Position numbers and translations under genes: made by a program
In this document: piece after piece, positions 54,164 to 63,489 of the stretch
How positions within the stretch are numbered: position 1 is the stretch's first letter
How the letters are laid out: each line of letters starts with the position of its first letter
Notes under the pieces: generated by a model
Told to the model about the DNA's origin: nothing
Databases searched by the model: none
Seen by the model: the letters and a program-made list of their open reading frames with translations, nothing else
NCBI GenBank assembly: GCA_005799745.1
Contig: SYFY01000187.1
Location: forward strand, 25,678 to 89,677
Length of the DNA stretch: 64,000 nt
Direction of reading: 5' to 3'
Source of the DNA: Gammaproteobacteria bacterium
Lineage (GTDB): Bacteria > Pseudomonadota > Gammaproteobacteria > Pseudomonadales > Azotimanducaceae

Positions 54164-55572
54164 AAAAGAAAGGTCTAACACAACTGCGCACAAGCACTCT
54201 GAGTATGGCGTTACTCACACTCATGGCTGCATTTCCGGTAAACGCCGGGCAAGTGGTGCTTTTCATTGGCGATGGCATGGGCGTCACCACCGTTTCGGCA
54301 GGCCGCATCCTTGCCGGTCAACTACAGGGTAAAACAGGTGAGGAACACGAGCTGACTTTCGAACAGTTCGAGAACGTTGCGTTGGTAAAAACCTACAACA
54401 CCGATATGCAGGTGCCTGATTCGGCAGGCACCATGACGGCAGTGATCACCGGGCAGAAAACACGATTCGGCGTCCTCTCACTGAATGCCGACGTGGAAAG
54501 GCGTAACTGCACGCAGGCGTTGCAAGGGACGCTACCCACGTTGTTGGAGCAGGCAGAAACCGCAGGCTATGCAACTGGGGTTGTCACTACGACACGCGTC
54601 ACCCACGCAACCCCGGCCGCTTCCTTTGCCCACAGTCCGGAACGGGATTGGGAAGACGATGCGGCGATGCCCGCAGAAGCGCTAACAGCAGGTTGTAGAG
54701 ACATCGCCCGCCAGTTCGTCGAGTTCGATAAAGGTGATGGTGTTGACGTGTTGCTCGGCGGCGGCCGTGCCAACTTCCTCCCCGAGACGGTAACGGATCC
54801 TGAGCACGACACACTTAAGGGGCGACGCAAGGATGGCAAGAACCTCATCGATCAGTGGCAAGCGTCTCGACCGGAGCGGACGTTTGTATGGAACACCGCA
54901 GGCTTCAAGAATTTAAGAGGCAAAGGTCAGGTGCTCGGTATCTTCGAAGCTTCGCACATGCAATGGGAGGTGGATCGCGCCAAGGACGTGGGTGGCGAAC
55001 CTTCGCTCGCGGAGATGACGACATTTGCGCTCGACCGACTCCAGGCGCGAAACAAGAACTTCTTGCTGATCGTTGAAGGGGGACGCATTGATCATGGCCA
55101 TCATGCGGGCAGTGCTCATAAAGCGCTCAACGATGTCGTGGCCCTGGATGCAGCGGTCGCCGTTGCGGCCAGACGAATTCATCCTCGCCGTGGACTGATC
55201 TTGGTCACCGCTGACCACAGCCATACCTTGAGTTTCGCTGGGTATCCTCCGCGAGGAAACCCCATTCTCGGCAAAGTACCGGTGATTCCAGGGGGTGGAG
55301 AGGGTGGAGCACCGACCTACACCTATCCGACGCTGGGTTATGCGAATGGTCCGGGAGCAGTTTCACCACTGCCCGATTACACAACCATCGACACCCAAGA
55401 TCCTGCGTTTCGCCAGCCTGCTACCCTCCCAATGATGTCTGAGACTCATGGCGGTGAAGATGTCGCCGCCTACGCACGCGGCGCGGCTGCGGATGGTGTA
55501 CGTGGTGTGATGGAGCAAAACGAGTTGTACGCGGTTCTCTACCGAGGTCTCTTTGGTCGGGCACCGCGCTGA
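54160..55572 (+). CDS. Alkaline phosphatase (PhoA family)
   Basis: A 470-residue exported alkaline phosphatase. Signal peptide ([19 protein letters not shown]), metal-site [13 protein letters not shown], nucleophile Ser in [15 protein letters not shown] (where E. coli PhoA has DSAAS), [21 protein letters not shown] and [10 protein letters not shown] with further metal ligands, and [13 protein letters not shown] near the end. It releases phosphate from phosphomonoesters in the periplasm. Four-base overlap with gor (ATGA) is unusual pairing; functional link unclear. Confidence 0.93.
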   Translation: MKKKGLTQLRTSTLSMALLTLMAAFPVNAGQVVLFIGDGMGVTTVSAGRILAGQLQGKTGEEHELTFEQFENVALVKTYNTDMQVPDSAGTMTAVITGQKTRFGVLSLNADVERRNCTQALQGTLPTLLEQAETAGYATGVVTTTRVTHATPAASFAHSPERDWEDDAAMPAEALTAGCRDIARQFVEFDKGDGVDVLLGGGRANFLPETVTDPEHDTLKGRRKDGKNLIDQWQASRPERTFVWNTAGFKNLRGKGQVLGIFEASHMQWEVDRAKDVGGEPSLAEMTTFALDRLQARNKNFLLIVEGGRIDHGHHAGSAHKALNDVVALDAAVAVAARRIHPRRGLILVTADHSHTLSFAGYPPRGNPILGKVPVIPGGGEGGAPTYTYPTLGYANGPGAVSPLPDYTTIDTQDPAFRQPATLPMMSETHGGEDVAAYARGAAADGVRGVMEQNELYAVLYRGLFGRAPR

Positions 55573-55614
55573 GCCCCCCTGGTTTTGATCTGAATAGTCC
55601 AACGACGGGGCAGG

Positions 55615-57426
55615 CTAGTTCAATGTCGTACACACTGTGCACAAAGCCCACGGCGCACCGAGGTTGTGTGCCATGGGCTCGAGCGCCTCGACTTTGTGTT
55701 CGAGGTCAGCAAGCACGGCCGCTGCGACACTGTTCGTAGGTGTGGGCGCAAGCGCCAGGAGCTCATGCAAGAGTTCATCTCGAAGATCCACGGACGGCGC
55801 GAACTCCCGAACCACGGGCGATTCAACGTTCGCGAGTTTTGCAGCGTGTGCAATGGCCGCATCGAGATCGCCGATCTCATTCACGAGACCCAGTGCTTTG
55901 GCTTTTGACCCGATCCACACACGGCCCTCGGCGATTTTTTGAACGTCCGCCAACTCGAGAGAGCGTCCACGTACGACGAGATTGAGAAAGTCGGTATAGG
56001 TGCGTTGGACGGACGCCTGGGCAATCCGAGCATAGGTTTCCGGCAATGGGCCGTACGGGTTTAACGCAGCTGACAGGGGGCCCGTGCCCACGCCATCACT
56101 TTGAACACCCACTTCTGCGAGCGCGTTTTCCACCGACGGCAGAATCGAAAACACGCCAATCGAACCAGTGATGGTCTGTGCATGTGCAAAGACGCTGTCG
56201 GCCGTCGCCGCGATCCAGTACCCACCTGAAGCGGCCACTTCACCCATGGACACGACCACCGGCTTTTTGGCCAATTGCACCAGCTCCAGTTCCCGACGAA
56301 TCAGCTCCGAAGCGAAAGCGCTGCCTCCAGGAGAGTCAATCCGAATCACAACGGCCTGAATCGTTTTATCCTGCTGAGCGGCTCGAATTTGTTCGCGAGC
56401 ACTGTCCGGGGTGATGGCATGAGTGCCATCGGGATTGTCGAGGATGGTTCCGGAGAGTCTGATCAGGGCGATGTTCGCATCGGGTTCGGCTGCGGATATC
56501 CCGCCTGTAGCCAACAGGTAGTCTTCGTAGCCAATGCCGTGAAAATCGCCGTTCGGATCGTCGCCGACTTTGTCGACAACCCGCGCGTTGAACTCATCAA
56601 AGGACAAAAGCTCGTCCACTAAACCCGCTTCGAGCGCGGCACGTGCAAGGTCTCCTCCGGCGACTTCGATCTTCTGGTCGATTTCCTGCACGAAAGATTC
56701 AAAGACACCTTCTTCAAGCTGACGATTGCGTGATACCGCAGCTGAATAATCGGCCCACAATCCCAGGATCAACTCACGGTTGGCCGTTTTGGCTTCTTCA
56801 GACATGCCGTTTTGGGTGAAGGGTTCAATCGCTGACTTAAACTCTCCCACGCGAAAAACGTGAACATTTACTTTCAGTTTTTCCAGTAAATCCTTGAAAT
56901 AAAGTGAATGTGAACCGAAGCCTTCGAACAAAAGACTACCCATGGGATGCATGTACAGCGCATCCGCGGAGGAGAGCAGCCGATAGTTGGCCTGACTCAT
57001 CCATGTTCCCCAACCGATCACCTCTTTTTCAGCATCACGAAATTTCTGTAGTGCCTTTTCCAGTGTTTCGGCGTGTACGAGGCTTAGCCCTTCCAGCTCG
57101 GAAAGATCGAGTACGAGGACCTTGATGCGTTCATCGTCCGTTGCGCGCTGAATACTCTCGGTCAACTCAGCAAGTAATACTTCTTGACGCTGGCCTGTGC
57201 CGCTCAAGAACTCTTCCAGCGGACTGCCGATGCTGTGTTGTTCAACGAGCAGACCTGAGGGCCGCAGTACCAGCGCAGGATTCCCTTCCACATCGATGCT
57301 TTGGCAGCTTCCGATCATCAGCCCAAACAAGAAGACCAGAACGATGAGGAAGGCCAGATTGCCCAGCACGGTGCGTGCCGTGAGCAAACCTCGATTCACT
57401 CGGGAAAACACAGAATCTTCGGCCAT
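55615..57426 (-). CDS. sppA: Signal peptide peptidase SppA, 67-kDa type
   Basis: A 603-residue inner-membrane serine protease with the duplicated SppA fold. One N-terminal membrane span (LAFLIVLVFLFGLMIGS); the catalytic Lys lies in VFRVGEFKSAIEPF (first half) and the Ser in VAASGGYWIAATADSVFA (second half), with IDSPGGSAFASELI and ITGSIGVF. It degrades cleaved signal peptides. The last residues contain two Cys (WALCTVCTTLN). It ends with TAG. Divergent from murF. Confidence 0.94.
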   Translation of the reverse strand: MAEDSVFSRVNRGLLTARTVLGNLAFLIVLVFLFGLMIGSCQSIDVEGNPALVLRPSGLLVEQHSIGSPLEEFLSGTGQRQEVLLAELTESIQRATDDERIKVLVLDLSELEGLSLVHAETLEKALQKFRDAEKEVIGWGTWMSQANYRLLSSADALYMHPMGSLLFEGFGSHSLYFKDLLEKLKVNVHVFRVGEFKSAIEPFTQNGMSEEAKTANRELILGLWADYSAAVSRNRQLEEGVFESFVQEIDQKIEVAGGDLARAALEAGLVDELLSFDEFNARVVDKVGDDPNGDFHGIGYEDYLLATGGISAAEPDANIALIRLSGTILDNPDGTHAITPDSAREQIRAAQQDKTIQAVVIRIDSPGGSAFASELIRRELELVQLAKKPVVVSMGEVAASGGYWIAATADSVFAHAQTITGSIGVFSILPSVENALAEVGVQSDGVGTGPLSAALNPYGPLPETYARIAQASVQRTYTDFLNLVVRGRSLELADVQKIAEGRVWIGSKAKALGLVNEIGDLDAAIAHAAKLANVESPVVREFAPSVDLRDELLHELLALAPTPTNSVAAAVLADLEHKVEALEPMAHNLGAPWALCTVCTTLN

Positions 57427-57611
57427 CGCGGGTATCAGCCTAATGAAAGGGGGTGACAGGATCGCATAGCCATCCTGATCCCGGCGATGGCAAGTTGATC
57501 TCCTCTAGAGAATGGGGGGGCGATGCCAACATTTGAGTGGTCAGCCACTAAGCGTCAGACTCCCGCGCTCTTTGAGGCGATACCCGCCTGTGATCAAAGG
57601 AGCCCAGTTTC

Positions 57612-58964
57612 GTGGTGTGGTCTCGCGCAGAACTGATCGAAGCGACCGGCGGCCGAGCAGTGAGTGCGCTGCCGGAAAAATTTACCGGTGTATCCATCGA
57701 CACCCGAACCCTAAAGCCGGGAAATCTCTTCGTAGCGCTTCCCGGTGATCCAGGTCCTCGCTTCAAGACCGCAAGCCGGAGTGACCGGGATGGTCATGAC
57801 CACATCGCTGCTGCGATGCACGCCGGCGCCAGCGCCGCGTTGGTCCATCGAGACGTTCCCATAGGCAATGAGTTGGCGCTGCTTCGCGTCGATGACACCC
57901 TCGATGCGCTTTGGGCGATGGGAAAGTTCCGACGCCAACAGCTCGCGGCGAGGGTCGTCGCAGTCACCGGCAGCAGTGGCAAAACAACGACCAAGAGTTT
58001 TCTCGCTGCCGCACTGGCCGCGTATGCGGAAGCGGGCTCTCTCAACAATCATCTCGGCGTACCACTCTCGTTAGCTCGAACACCACGAGAAACGAAAGAT
58101 GCGGTTTACGAAATCGGCACGAGCAATCCTGGGGAGATCGGTCCACTTTCCCGGCTCGCCGCACCTGATGTCGCGATCGTTCTCAACGTGCAATCCGCTC
58201 ACATCGGTAACTTCGAGGATTGGGATGCGCTACGACGAGAGAAGTTTTCCATTGCTGAAGGACTACGCCCGGGCGGCACGCTCGTGTACGAGCAAGGTCT
58301 TGATCCGGGCGTCCAACGTGGCAAGAGCAGGTTGACCTTTGGGGAGGGTGAAGGCGCCGATGTGCAATTGGTTGGCATGGATGGTGGTCGCGCAATCTAT
58401 CGGATTCGAGGGGAGTTGCACTCTGCCCGTATTCCAGGCGGCGGTGCACATCGCGCCAGGTCTTTGGCTGCCGTGGTTGCCACACTGCTCGCACTGGAAC
58501 GACCTTTGGCAGGCGCATTCGAGCTGCCAGACGCCTTGATTCCCGGCGGGCGTGGGGAGGTTTCGGTGATCGGCGGGATCATGCTGCTCGATGACAGTTA
58601 CAACGCGAACCCTGACAGCATGCGAGCCGCGTTAGTCCAGCTGATTTCGACGCCAAGCGAGCGCCGATTGGCGGTGCTGGGTGAAATGTTGGAACTTGGC
58701 GCCACATCCACGGAGCGGCATCGTGCACTCGCGGACGTTGTTAGGCACCTCGACGGTTTTTGGGCTGTCGGCGAAGGCATGCGTGCTCTTTCTGATTTGC
58801 CTAACTGTTTCGGCTGGTGGGCTGAAGCAAACGAAGCGCTGCGCGATTCAGTGGGGAATTCGCTGCAAACCGGGGATGCCGTCCTCATCAAGGGCAGCAA
58901 CCGCGTGTTTTGGGTGAAGAATTTCGCTAAACACCTCGCCTCGAAGCTTGATTCAGCGACCTGA
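57612..58964 (+). CDS. murF: UDP-N-acetylmuramoyl-tripeptide:D-alanyl-D-alanine ligase
   Basis: A 450-residue Mur ligase adding D-Ala-D-Ala in peptidoglycan precursor synthesis. N-terminal uridine-binding domain (GVSIDTRTLKPGNLFVALPG), ATP loop VAVTGSSGKTTTKSFL, VYEIGTSNPGEI and LNVQSAHIGNFEDW, and C-terminal LLDDSYNANPDSM and LGEMLELG. AAGGAG at 57596 precedes two consecutive GTG codons (57612, 57615). It stands alone rather than in a division/cell-wall cluster. A second murF may exist elsewhere. Confidence 0.92.
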   Translation: MVWSRAELIEATGGRAVSALPEKFTGVSIDTRTLKPGNLFVALPGDPGPRFKTASRSDRDGHDHIAAAMHAGASAALVHRDVPIGNELALLRVDDTLDALWAMGKFRRQQLAARVVAVTGSSGKTTTKSFLAAALAAYAEAGSLNNHLGVPLSLARTPRETKDAVYEIGTSNPGEIGPLSRLAAPDVAIVLNVQSAHIGNFEDWDALRREKFSIAEGLRPGGTLVYEQGLDPGVQRGKSRLTFGEGEGADVQLVGMDGGRAIYRIRGELHSARIPGGGAHRARSLAAVVATLLALERPLAGAFELPDALIPGGRGEVSVIGGIMLLDDSYNANPDSMRAALVQLISTPSERRLAVLGEMLELGATSTERHRALADVVRHLDGFWAVGEGMRALSDLPNCFGWWAEANEALRDSVGNSLQTGDAVLIKGSNRVFWVKNFAKHLASKLDSAT

Positions 58965-58998
58965 CTTTCCTCGAGACCAGAAAAAAGAGACAAAAAAA

Positions 58999-59022
58999 GC
59001 CCGGTGTGGGGGAACACCGGGC
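58999..59022 (-). terminator. Rho-independent terminator facing the minus strand
   Basis: GCCCGGTGT, loop GGGGGA, ACACCGGGC, with seven A on its left (58992-58998). On the minus strand it is a 9-bp GC stem followed by TTTTTTT. No minus-strand gene lies upstream, so it may end an antisense or small RNA arising between murF and moaA. Confidence 0.75.
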
Positions 59023-59048
59023 AACTACCATTAGGAGTCACACAAAAA

Positions 59049-59106
59049 ACGGGATTTGCGCCCCGTATCGCTGCAACCCATTGGGGGGAGAGAGTGTCGG
59101 CAGCGA
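59049..59106 (+). promoter_or_regulatory. Structured leader upstream of moaA
   Basis: Two adjacent stems: ACGGG/CCCGT (59049-59066) and TCGCTGC/GCAGCGA (59068-59106), the latter enclosing CCCATTGGG. The leader ends about 95 bases before the moaA ATG. Molybdenum-cofactor riboswitches precede moaA in some gammaproteobacteria, but I could not match this sequence to that motif. Confidence 0.35.
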
Positions 59107-59201
59107 CATTTGCAGTTAAGCACAGCCCCCGAGTCCAACCAGGAACCCGTTCACATTTCCGCCAATTCAATTTCCCGCGCTGAAGCTGGCATACTCAATC
59201 C

Positions 59202-60167
59202 ATGATCACCGACGCCCATGGCAGAACGTTCAGGAACCTGCGAGTCAGTCTGACCGCAGCCTGCAACTATGCCTGCACCTACTGTGTGCCGGACGGCAAA
59301 CGTCTACTGCCGGCGAAACATGAATTGTCGGGCACAGAGCTGGTTCGGGCCGTGGAACTGCTGATACGCGTGGCCGGCATCGACAAGGTGAGAGTGACAG
59401 GAGGCGAGCCGCTGCTGTCACCGAAAATCGAGGAGTTTTTCCCTGCGGTAATGAAGCTTGGGCTCAAAGATGTGAGTCTGACGACCAATGGTCAGCTGCT
59501 TACGAGAAAAGCCGATATGTTGCTCGACGCGGGGATCCGCCGGATCAACATCAGCCTGGACACGCTGGATCCAACCGCCTTCCGCGAAATCGCGCGCTCC
59601 GGAGACTTAAGCACGGTGCTCGCCGGTATCGACCGTATGGCCGAAGCCGGGGTGCGGGTGAAGATCAACATGGTGCCGCTGCGTTCAGCAAATTTTGATC
59701 AGATCCTGCCACTGCTCGACTACTGCCTCGAACGGGGATATGAACTGCGGTTCATCGAGCTCATGAAGATGGGCCACCTCCGGGCCGGCAATCAATTCAG
59801 CCGCGACTTCATCGGTATGGACGAGCTGCTCGAAACTATCGCGACGCGGCATGAGTATGCGCGAACCGATGCCCCGTTTGATTCCACTGCGGTCAGATTC
59901 GAGATTCCGGGCAAAGGCACGTTTGGGATCATTGCCAACGAAACCGAACCATTTTGCGCGACCTGCACACGGCTGCGCTTGTCTTCCAACGGCAAACTGT
60001 ACGGGTGTCTTTCCAACACCAAGTCGCACTATCTGCCACCCATCCTCGCCTTGCCGGACGTCGAAGCTGAGGTTGAACTTGCAACGCTGCTCAGCCAGGC
60101 GTTGGCCGACAAACAACCCGTTCGATTCCAAGGCGAGTGGACGGTGATGAAGTTCATTGGGGGTTGA
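59202..60167 (+). CDS. moaA: GTP 3',8-cyclase (molybdenum cofactor synthesis)
   Basis: A 321-residue radical SAM enzyme. The first cluster is CNYACTYC (C21, C25, C28); VTGGEPLLSPK and RRINISLDTLD follow. The second cluster is formed by CATCTRLRLSSNGKLYGC near residues 250-267, and the protein ends with the GG tail (VMKFIGG) characteristic of MoaA. It converts GTP to 3',8-cyclo-7,8-dihydro-GTP. No other moa gene is in the window. Confidence 0.95.
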   Translation: MITDAHGRTFRNLRVSLTAACNYACTYCVPDGKRLLPAKHELSGTELVRAVELLIRVAGIDKVRVTGGEPLLSPKIEEFFPAVMKLGLKDVSLTTNGQLLTRKADMLLDAGIRRINISLDTLDPTAFREIARSGDLSTVLAGIDRMAEAGVRVKINMVPLRSANFDQILPLLDYCLERGYELRFIELMKMGHLRAGNQFSRDFIGMDELLETIATRHEYARTDAPFDSTAVRFEIPGKGTFGIIANETEPFCATCTRLRLSSNGKLYGCLSNTKSHYLPPILALPDVEAEVELATLLSQALADKQPVRFQGEWTVMKFIGG

Positions 60168-60244
60168 CCCCGGCTGTCCAACGAATCTCCCCACCAGTTC
60201 TATACTTCGGCAGTCAAGGAAGAGAAGGGGAGGCACGACACCTC

Positions 60245-60847
60245 ATGCTGCGAAAACTCACCGGTATCGTCGTTAATTTTATTGTTGCGAGCGCGCTTTG
60301 TGCCTGCAGCATTGTTGAACCACACCCTGATCTAACCAACACACTCCGGACCGCACGCCTCACGGGTGGCGTGAGCATCGACAATCCTTCCCGATGGACC
60401 CTGCCACCGTTCGCCGCCATTACTGTAGAACACGCGGATGGTCGCATAGACCATGAGCGTCTCTTCGCTGCCCAGACCGGACTTGCTCCGTATTTCTCAA
60501 TTGCCTCAGGGGACGCCCCTTGGCAGATCAATGTGCACTGGCCAGACAGCGCTTATCCCGCCGTGGACCCGGTCTCCGTTTCGACGGAAGTCACCGACGA
60601 ACAAGGACATCGTGTCATTCAGCTCGCACAATCGGGTGGCGAGGCTCTCAAGAAAGCGGGGAGCTATCTCGTCCGGACTGCTGATCGCGACGTTCTCATT
60701 GTGGACGTGGTCCAAACCTCCACACGTACCTTGGTGACCCGGCTTGAAGTGGAAGTTGAACCCTGGTTGAGAGGACGTGATTGGCACGATCCTGTCGCAT
60801 TAACACGCACTTTCATGGCCGTGGGTGAAGCACTCAGCGGCACCTGA
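60245..60847 (+). CDS. Putative lipoprotein of unknown function
   Basis: A 200-residue protein with a lipoprotein-like leader: GIVVNFIVASALCACSIVEP, the second Cys (after LCA) being the plausible lipidation site. The mature part is beta-rich (WQINVHWPDSAYPAVDPVS; LVRTADRDVLIVDVVQTSTRTLVTRLEV). No family recognised. GGGGAGG lies about eleven bases before the ATG. It follows moaA by 77 bases. Confidence 0.75.
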   Translation: MLRKLTGIVVNFIVASALCACSIVEPHPDLTNTLRTARLTGGVSIDNPSRWTLPPFAAITVEHADGRIDHERLFAAQTGLAPYFSIASGDAPWQINVHWPDSAYPAVDPVSVSTEVTDEQGHRVIQLAQSGGEALKKAGSYLVRTADRDVLIVDVVQTSTRTLVTRLEVEVEPWLRGRDWHDPVALTRTFMAVGEALSGT

Positions 60848-60901
60848 CCGTCGAATCAACAATCATCTGACTTGAGAGACGTCCTATACTGCCAGCGCAG
60901 A

Positions 60902-61465
60902 ATGAGTGGACGCTTGCAGATGCAGCTCGACGAATTGTTTTCTTCACTCGAAGCCGAAGGGCGAACCAGGCGGTTACCGCCAATAGAGCGCTGGCGTCCA
61001 GAACGTGTCGGCTCGATCGACATCCATATCTCCGCAGAGGGTACTTGGTTTCACGAAGGTACAGTGTTTCGTCGGCCTGCACTTGTGAAACTCTTGTCGA
61101 CCGTCTTGTTACGGGAAGACGATGCCTACTACCTCGTATCTCCCCACGAGAAGCTACGAATTTCGGTCGCCGACGTACCATTGCTCGCAGTGGATTTCGA
61201 AATTCGCGGCAAAGGCACGCAAACAGATCTTTTGTTCACGACGAATGGCGGCGACCATTTCATCGCCGACGTGGATCATCCGATTTTTATGAATGGATCG
61301 AGACCCTATGTCCACGTGCGCAATGGTCTGGAAGCGCTGATTGTCCGCTCGGCGTTTTATCGCCTGGTTGAGCAGGGTGAAGCCGTCGGGGAGTGCATCC
61401 ATGTTTGGAGTCGGGGCCGCGCTTTCATTCTCGGAACGGACGACCCAGGAAGAGGCGGGGCTTGA
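60902..61465 (+). CDS. DUF1285 family protein
   Basis: A 187-residue cytoplasmic protein of DUF1285: PPIERWRPERVGSIDIHISAEGTWFHEG, the LVSPHEKLRISVADVPLLAVDFE core and a C-terminal SAFYRLVEQGE. A TTG ten codons upstream (60872) is an alternative start. Function unknown; widespread in proteobacteria. Confidence 0.88.
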   Translation: MSGRLQMQLDELFSSLEAEGRTRRLPPIERWRPERVGSIDIHISAEGTWFHEGTVFRRPALVKLLSTVLLREDDAYYLVSPHEKLRISVADVPLLAVDFEIRGKGTQTDLLFTTNGGDHFIADVDHPIFMNGSRPYVHVRNGLEALIVRSAFYRLVEQGEAVGECIHVWSRGRAFILGTDDPGRGGA

Positions 61466-61505
61466 AACATCGCCACTCTGCTAGCGAACTTTTTCGCGGC
61501 GGACT

Positions 61506-63170
61506 TCACATGTTGGGATAGTTCGGACCGCCAGCACCTTCAGGTACCACCCAAACGATGTTCTGCGATGGGTCTTTGATGTCGCAGGTTTTGCAATGAA
61601 CACAATTCTGAGCGTTGATCTGGAACCGCGGGCCTGCCGCCTCATGAACCACCTCATAAACTCCTGCTGGGCAATAACGCTGCGCCGGCTCGTCCCAGGT
61701 CGGCAAGTTTTTCGCGATGGGTACCGTCGCATCACGCAACGTAAGGTGACAGGGTTGGTCTTCGTCGTGGTTGGTATTGCTGAGGAAAACGGAAGAGAGT
61801 CGATCAAACGACAGGACGCCGTCCGGTTTTGGATAGTCGATCCGTTTGCTCGACGAAGCGGGTTTTAGCGTCGCGTGATCCGGTACTGGATCTTTAAGTG
61901 TCCAAGGTAGATTGCCGCTGAACCAGGAATCAACCAAAGCAGCGCCCGCGCCCAGTAGCGCTCCAAACTTGTGCAGACTTGGTGCCGCATTGCGGGAGCG
62001 GTGGAGTTCTTCGTAGAGCCACGAATCCTTGAAGCGCTCTTCGAACTCCACAAGTTCTGAGTATGCTTCGCCGCGCGCAAGTGCAGCCGCAATCGTCTCA
62101 GCGGCAATCATGCCGGACTTCATCGCCGCATGGCTGCCTTTGATTTTGATGACATTGAGAAAACCCGCGTCGTCACCGACAAGTACACCACCAGGAAAAA
62201 CGTTTTTAGGCAGTGCTTGAATGCCGCCTTTGACGATCGCGCGTGCGCCATATGACACGCGCTTGCCGCCTTTCAAGACGTCAGCGATCAGTGGATGGTG
62301 CTTCCATCGCTGGAATTCTTCGAACGGGGAGAGGTGTGGGTTGGAATAACACAGATCGACGATCAGTCCGAGAGACACCTGATTGTTTTCCAGGTGGTAT
62401 AAATAGGAGCCACCGGTGGCCTGGCCTGGGAGGTTACCTAACGGCCAGCCCAGTGAATGGAGAACCCGCCCCTTCACGTGATTGTCGGGATCGATGTCCC
62501 AGAGCTCTTTGAAGCCGATGCCGTAGTGTTGCGTGGAACGATTCGCAGCGAGCCCAAGCTTCTCGATAATCTGTTTGCCGAGATGACCTCGGCAGCCCTC
62601 CGCGAACACCGTGTATTTACCGAGCAGTTCGTAGCCTGGCGTAAATGACCCTTTCTGTTTACCTGCGTGATCCACGCCCATATCGCCAGTGGCAACACCG
62701 CGTACACTTCCGTCTTCGTTGAAGAGCACTTCCGAAGCTGCAAATCCCGGGAAGAGGTTGACGCCGAGCGCTTCGGCCTGGGTTCCTAGCCACCGACACA
62801 AGTTCCCGAGAGAAATGGCGTAGTTACCATGATTGTCGAGGTCTTTGGGAATGAAGTACTTGGGCACCTTGATTCGGTTCACTTCATTGACCATGTAGTA
62901 CACATCGTCTTCGGTAACCGGGTTATCCAGTGGGGCCCCGAGCGCTTTCCAATCCGGGATAAGCTCGTTCAAGGCGCGCGGCTCAAATACAGCTCCCGAC
63001 AAGATGTGAGCGCCGATTTCAGATCCTTTCTCAACGAGACACACGCTGATTTCCTGGCCGGTGTTCGCCCCGATCTGCATGAGCCGAATCGCCGTTGCAA
63101 GGCCGGAAGGGCCACCACCGACAATGACGACATCAAACTCCATAGACTCGCGAACCACCGCGTTATCCAT
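61506..63170 (-). CDS. etfD: Electron transfer flavoprotein-ubiquinone oxidoreductase
   Basis: A 554-residue ETF-QO passing electrons from ETF to quinone at the inner membrane. N-terminal FAD loop VVIVGGGPSGLATAIRL, ubiquinone-binding and FAD segments (GAHILSGAVFEP, GCRGHLGKQI, VGDDAGFLNVIKIKGSHAAM), and a C-terminal ferredoxin-like 4Fe-4S site (CVHCKTCDIKDP with an earlier RYCPAGVYE). The start at 63170 (MDNAVVRESMEFDVV) is preferred; the frame is open upstream without domain character. Divergent from etfB, and the electron sink for the acyl-CoA dehydrogenases in this window. Confidence 0.95.
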   Translation of the reverse strand: MDNAVVRESMEFDVVIVGGGPSGLATAIRLMQIGANTGQEISVCLVEKGSEIGAHILSGAVFEPRALNELIPDWKALGAPLDNPVTEDDVYYMVNEVNRIKVPKYFIPKDLDNHGNYAISLGNLCRWLGTQAEALGVNLFPGFAASEVLFNEDGSVRGVATGDMGVDHAGKQKGSFTPGYELLGKYTVFAEGCRGHLGKQIIEKLGLAANRSTQHYGIGFKELWDIDPDNHVKGRVLHSLGWPLGNLPGQATGGSYLYHLENNQVSLGLIVDLCYSNPHLSPFEEFQRWKHHPLIADVLKGGKRVSYGARAIVKGGIQALPKNVFPGGVLVGDDAGFLNVIKIKGSHAAMKSGMIAAETIAAALARGEAYSELVEFEERFKDSWLYEELHRSRNAAPSLHKFGALLGAGAALVDSWFSGNLPWTLKDPVPDHATLKPASSSKRIDYPKPDGVLSFDRLSSVFLSNTNHDEDQPCHLTLRDATVPIAKNLPTWDEPAQRYCPAGVYEVVHEAAGPRFQINAQNCVHCKTCDIKDPSQNIVWVVPEGAGGPNYPNM

Positions 63171-63489
63171 TTGTAAGCACCAGGTAATCAGGAAGGCTGG
63201 CATTATACGCAGTTCGTTAAATCCGGCATGTGCCGAGTTGACCCCACAGGTACTGCCAGCCACAATGCCGCGCCTTTTTTCCGGCAAGCGACGCCTCGGA
63301 AACCTCTGGCGTTTGGTCCGGAATTGCGGAATCTAATGCTAAGGGGTCACAGTTTAAGAGACGTTGAGGGTGACCGTGTAGGCGACGGTCTAGACCTGAC
63401 GACAACGACGTCCGCATCCACGTGTCGACGGCGGTGGCTATGGCGCCGGTGGAAGATGCATATTCATCAAGACAACAGCAGAGGGCTAC
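63171..63489. other. Divergent promoter region between etfD and etfB
   Basis: About 320 bases. I see no gene; antisense frames into etfB (minus 63217-63804) are shadows. AGGGCTAC precedes the etfB ATG. Promoters for both ETF genes are expected here. Confidence 0.6.
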
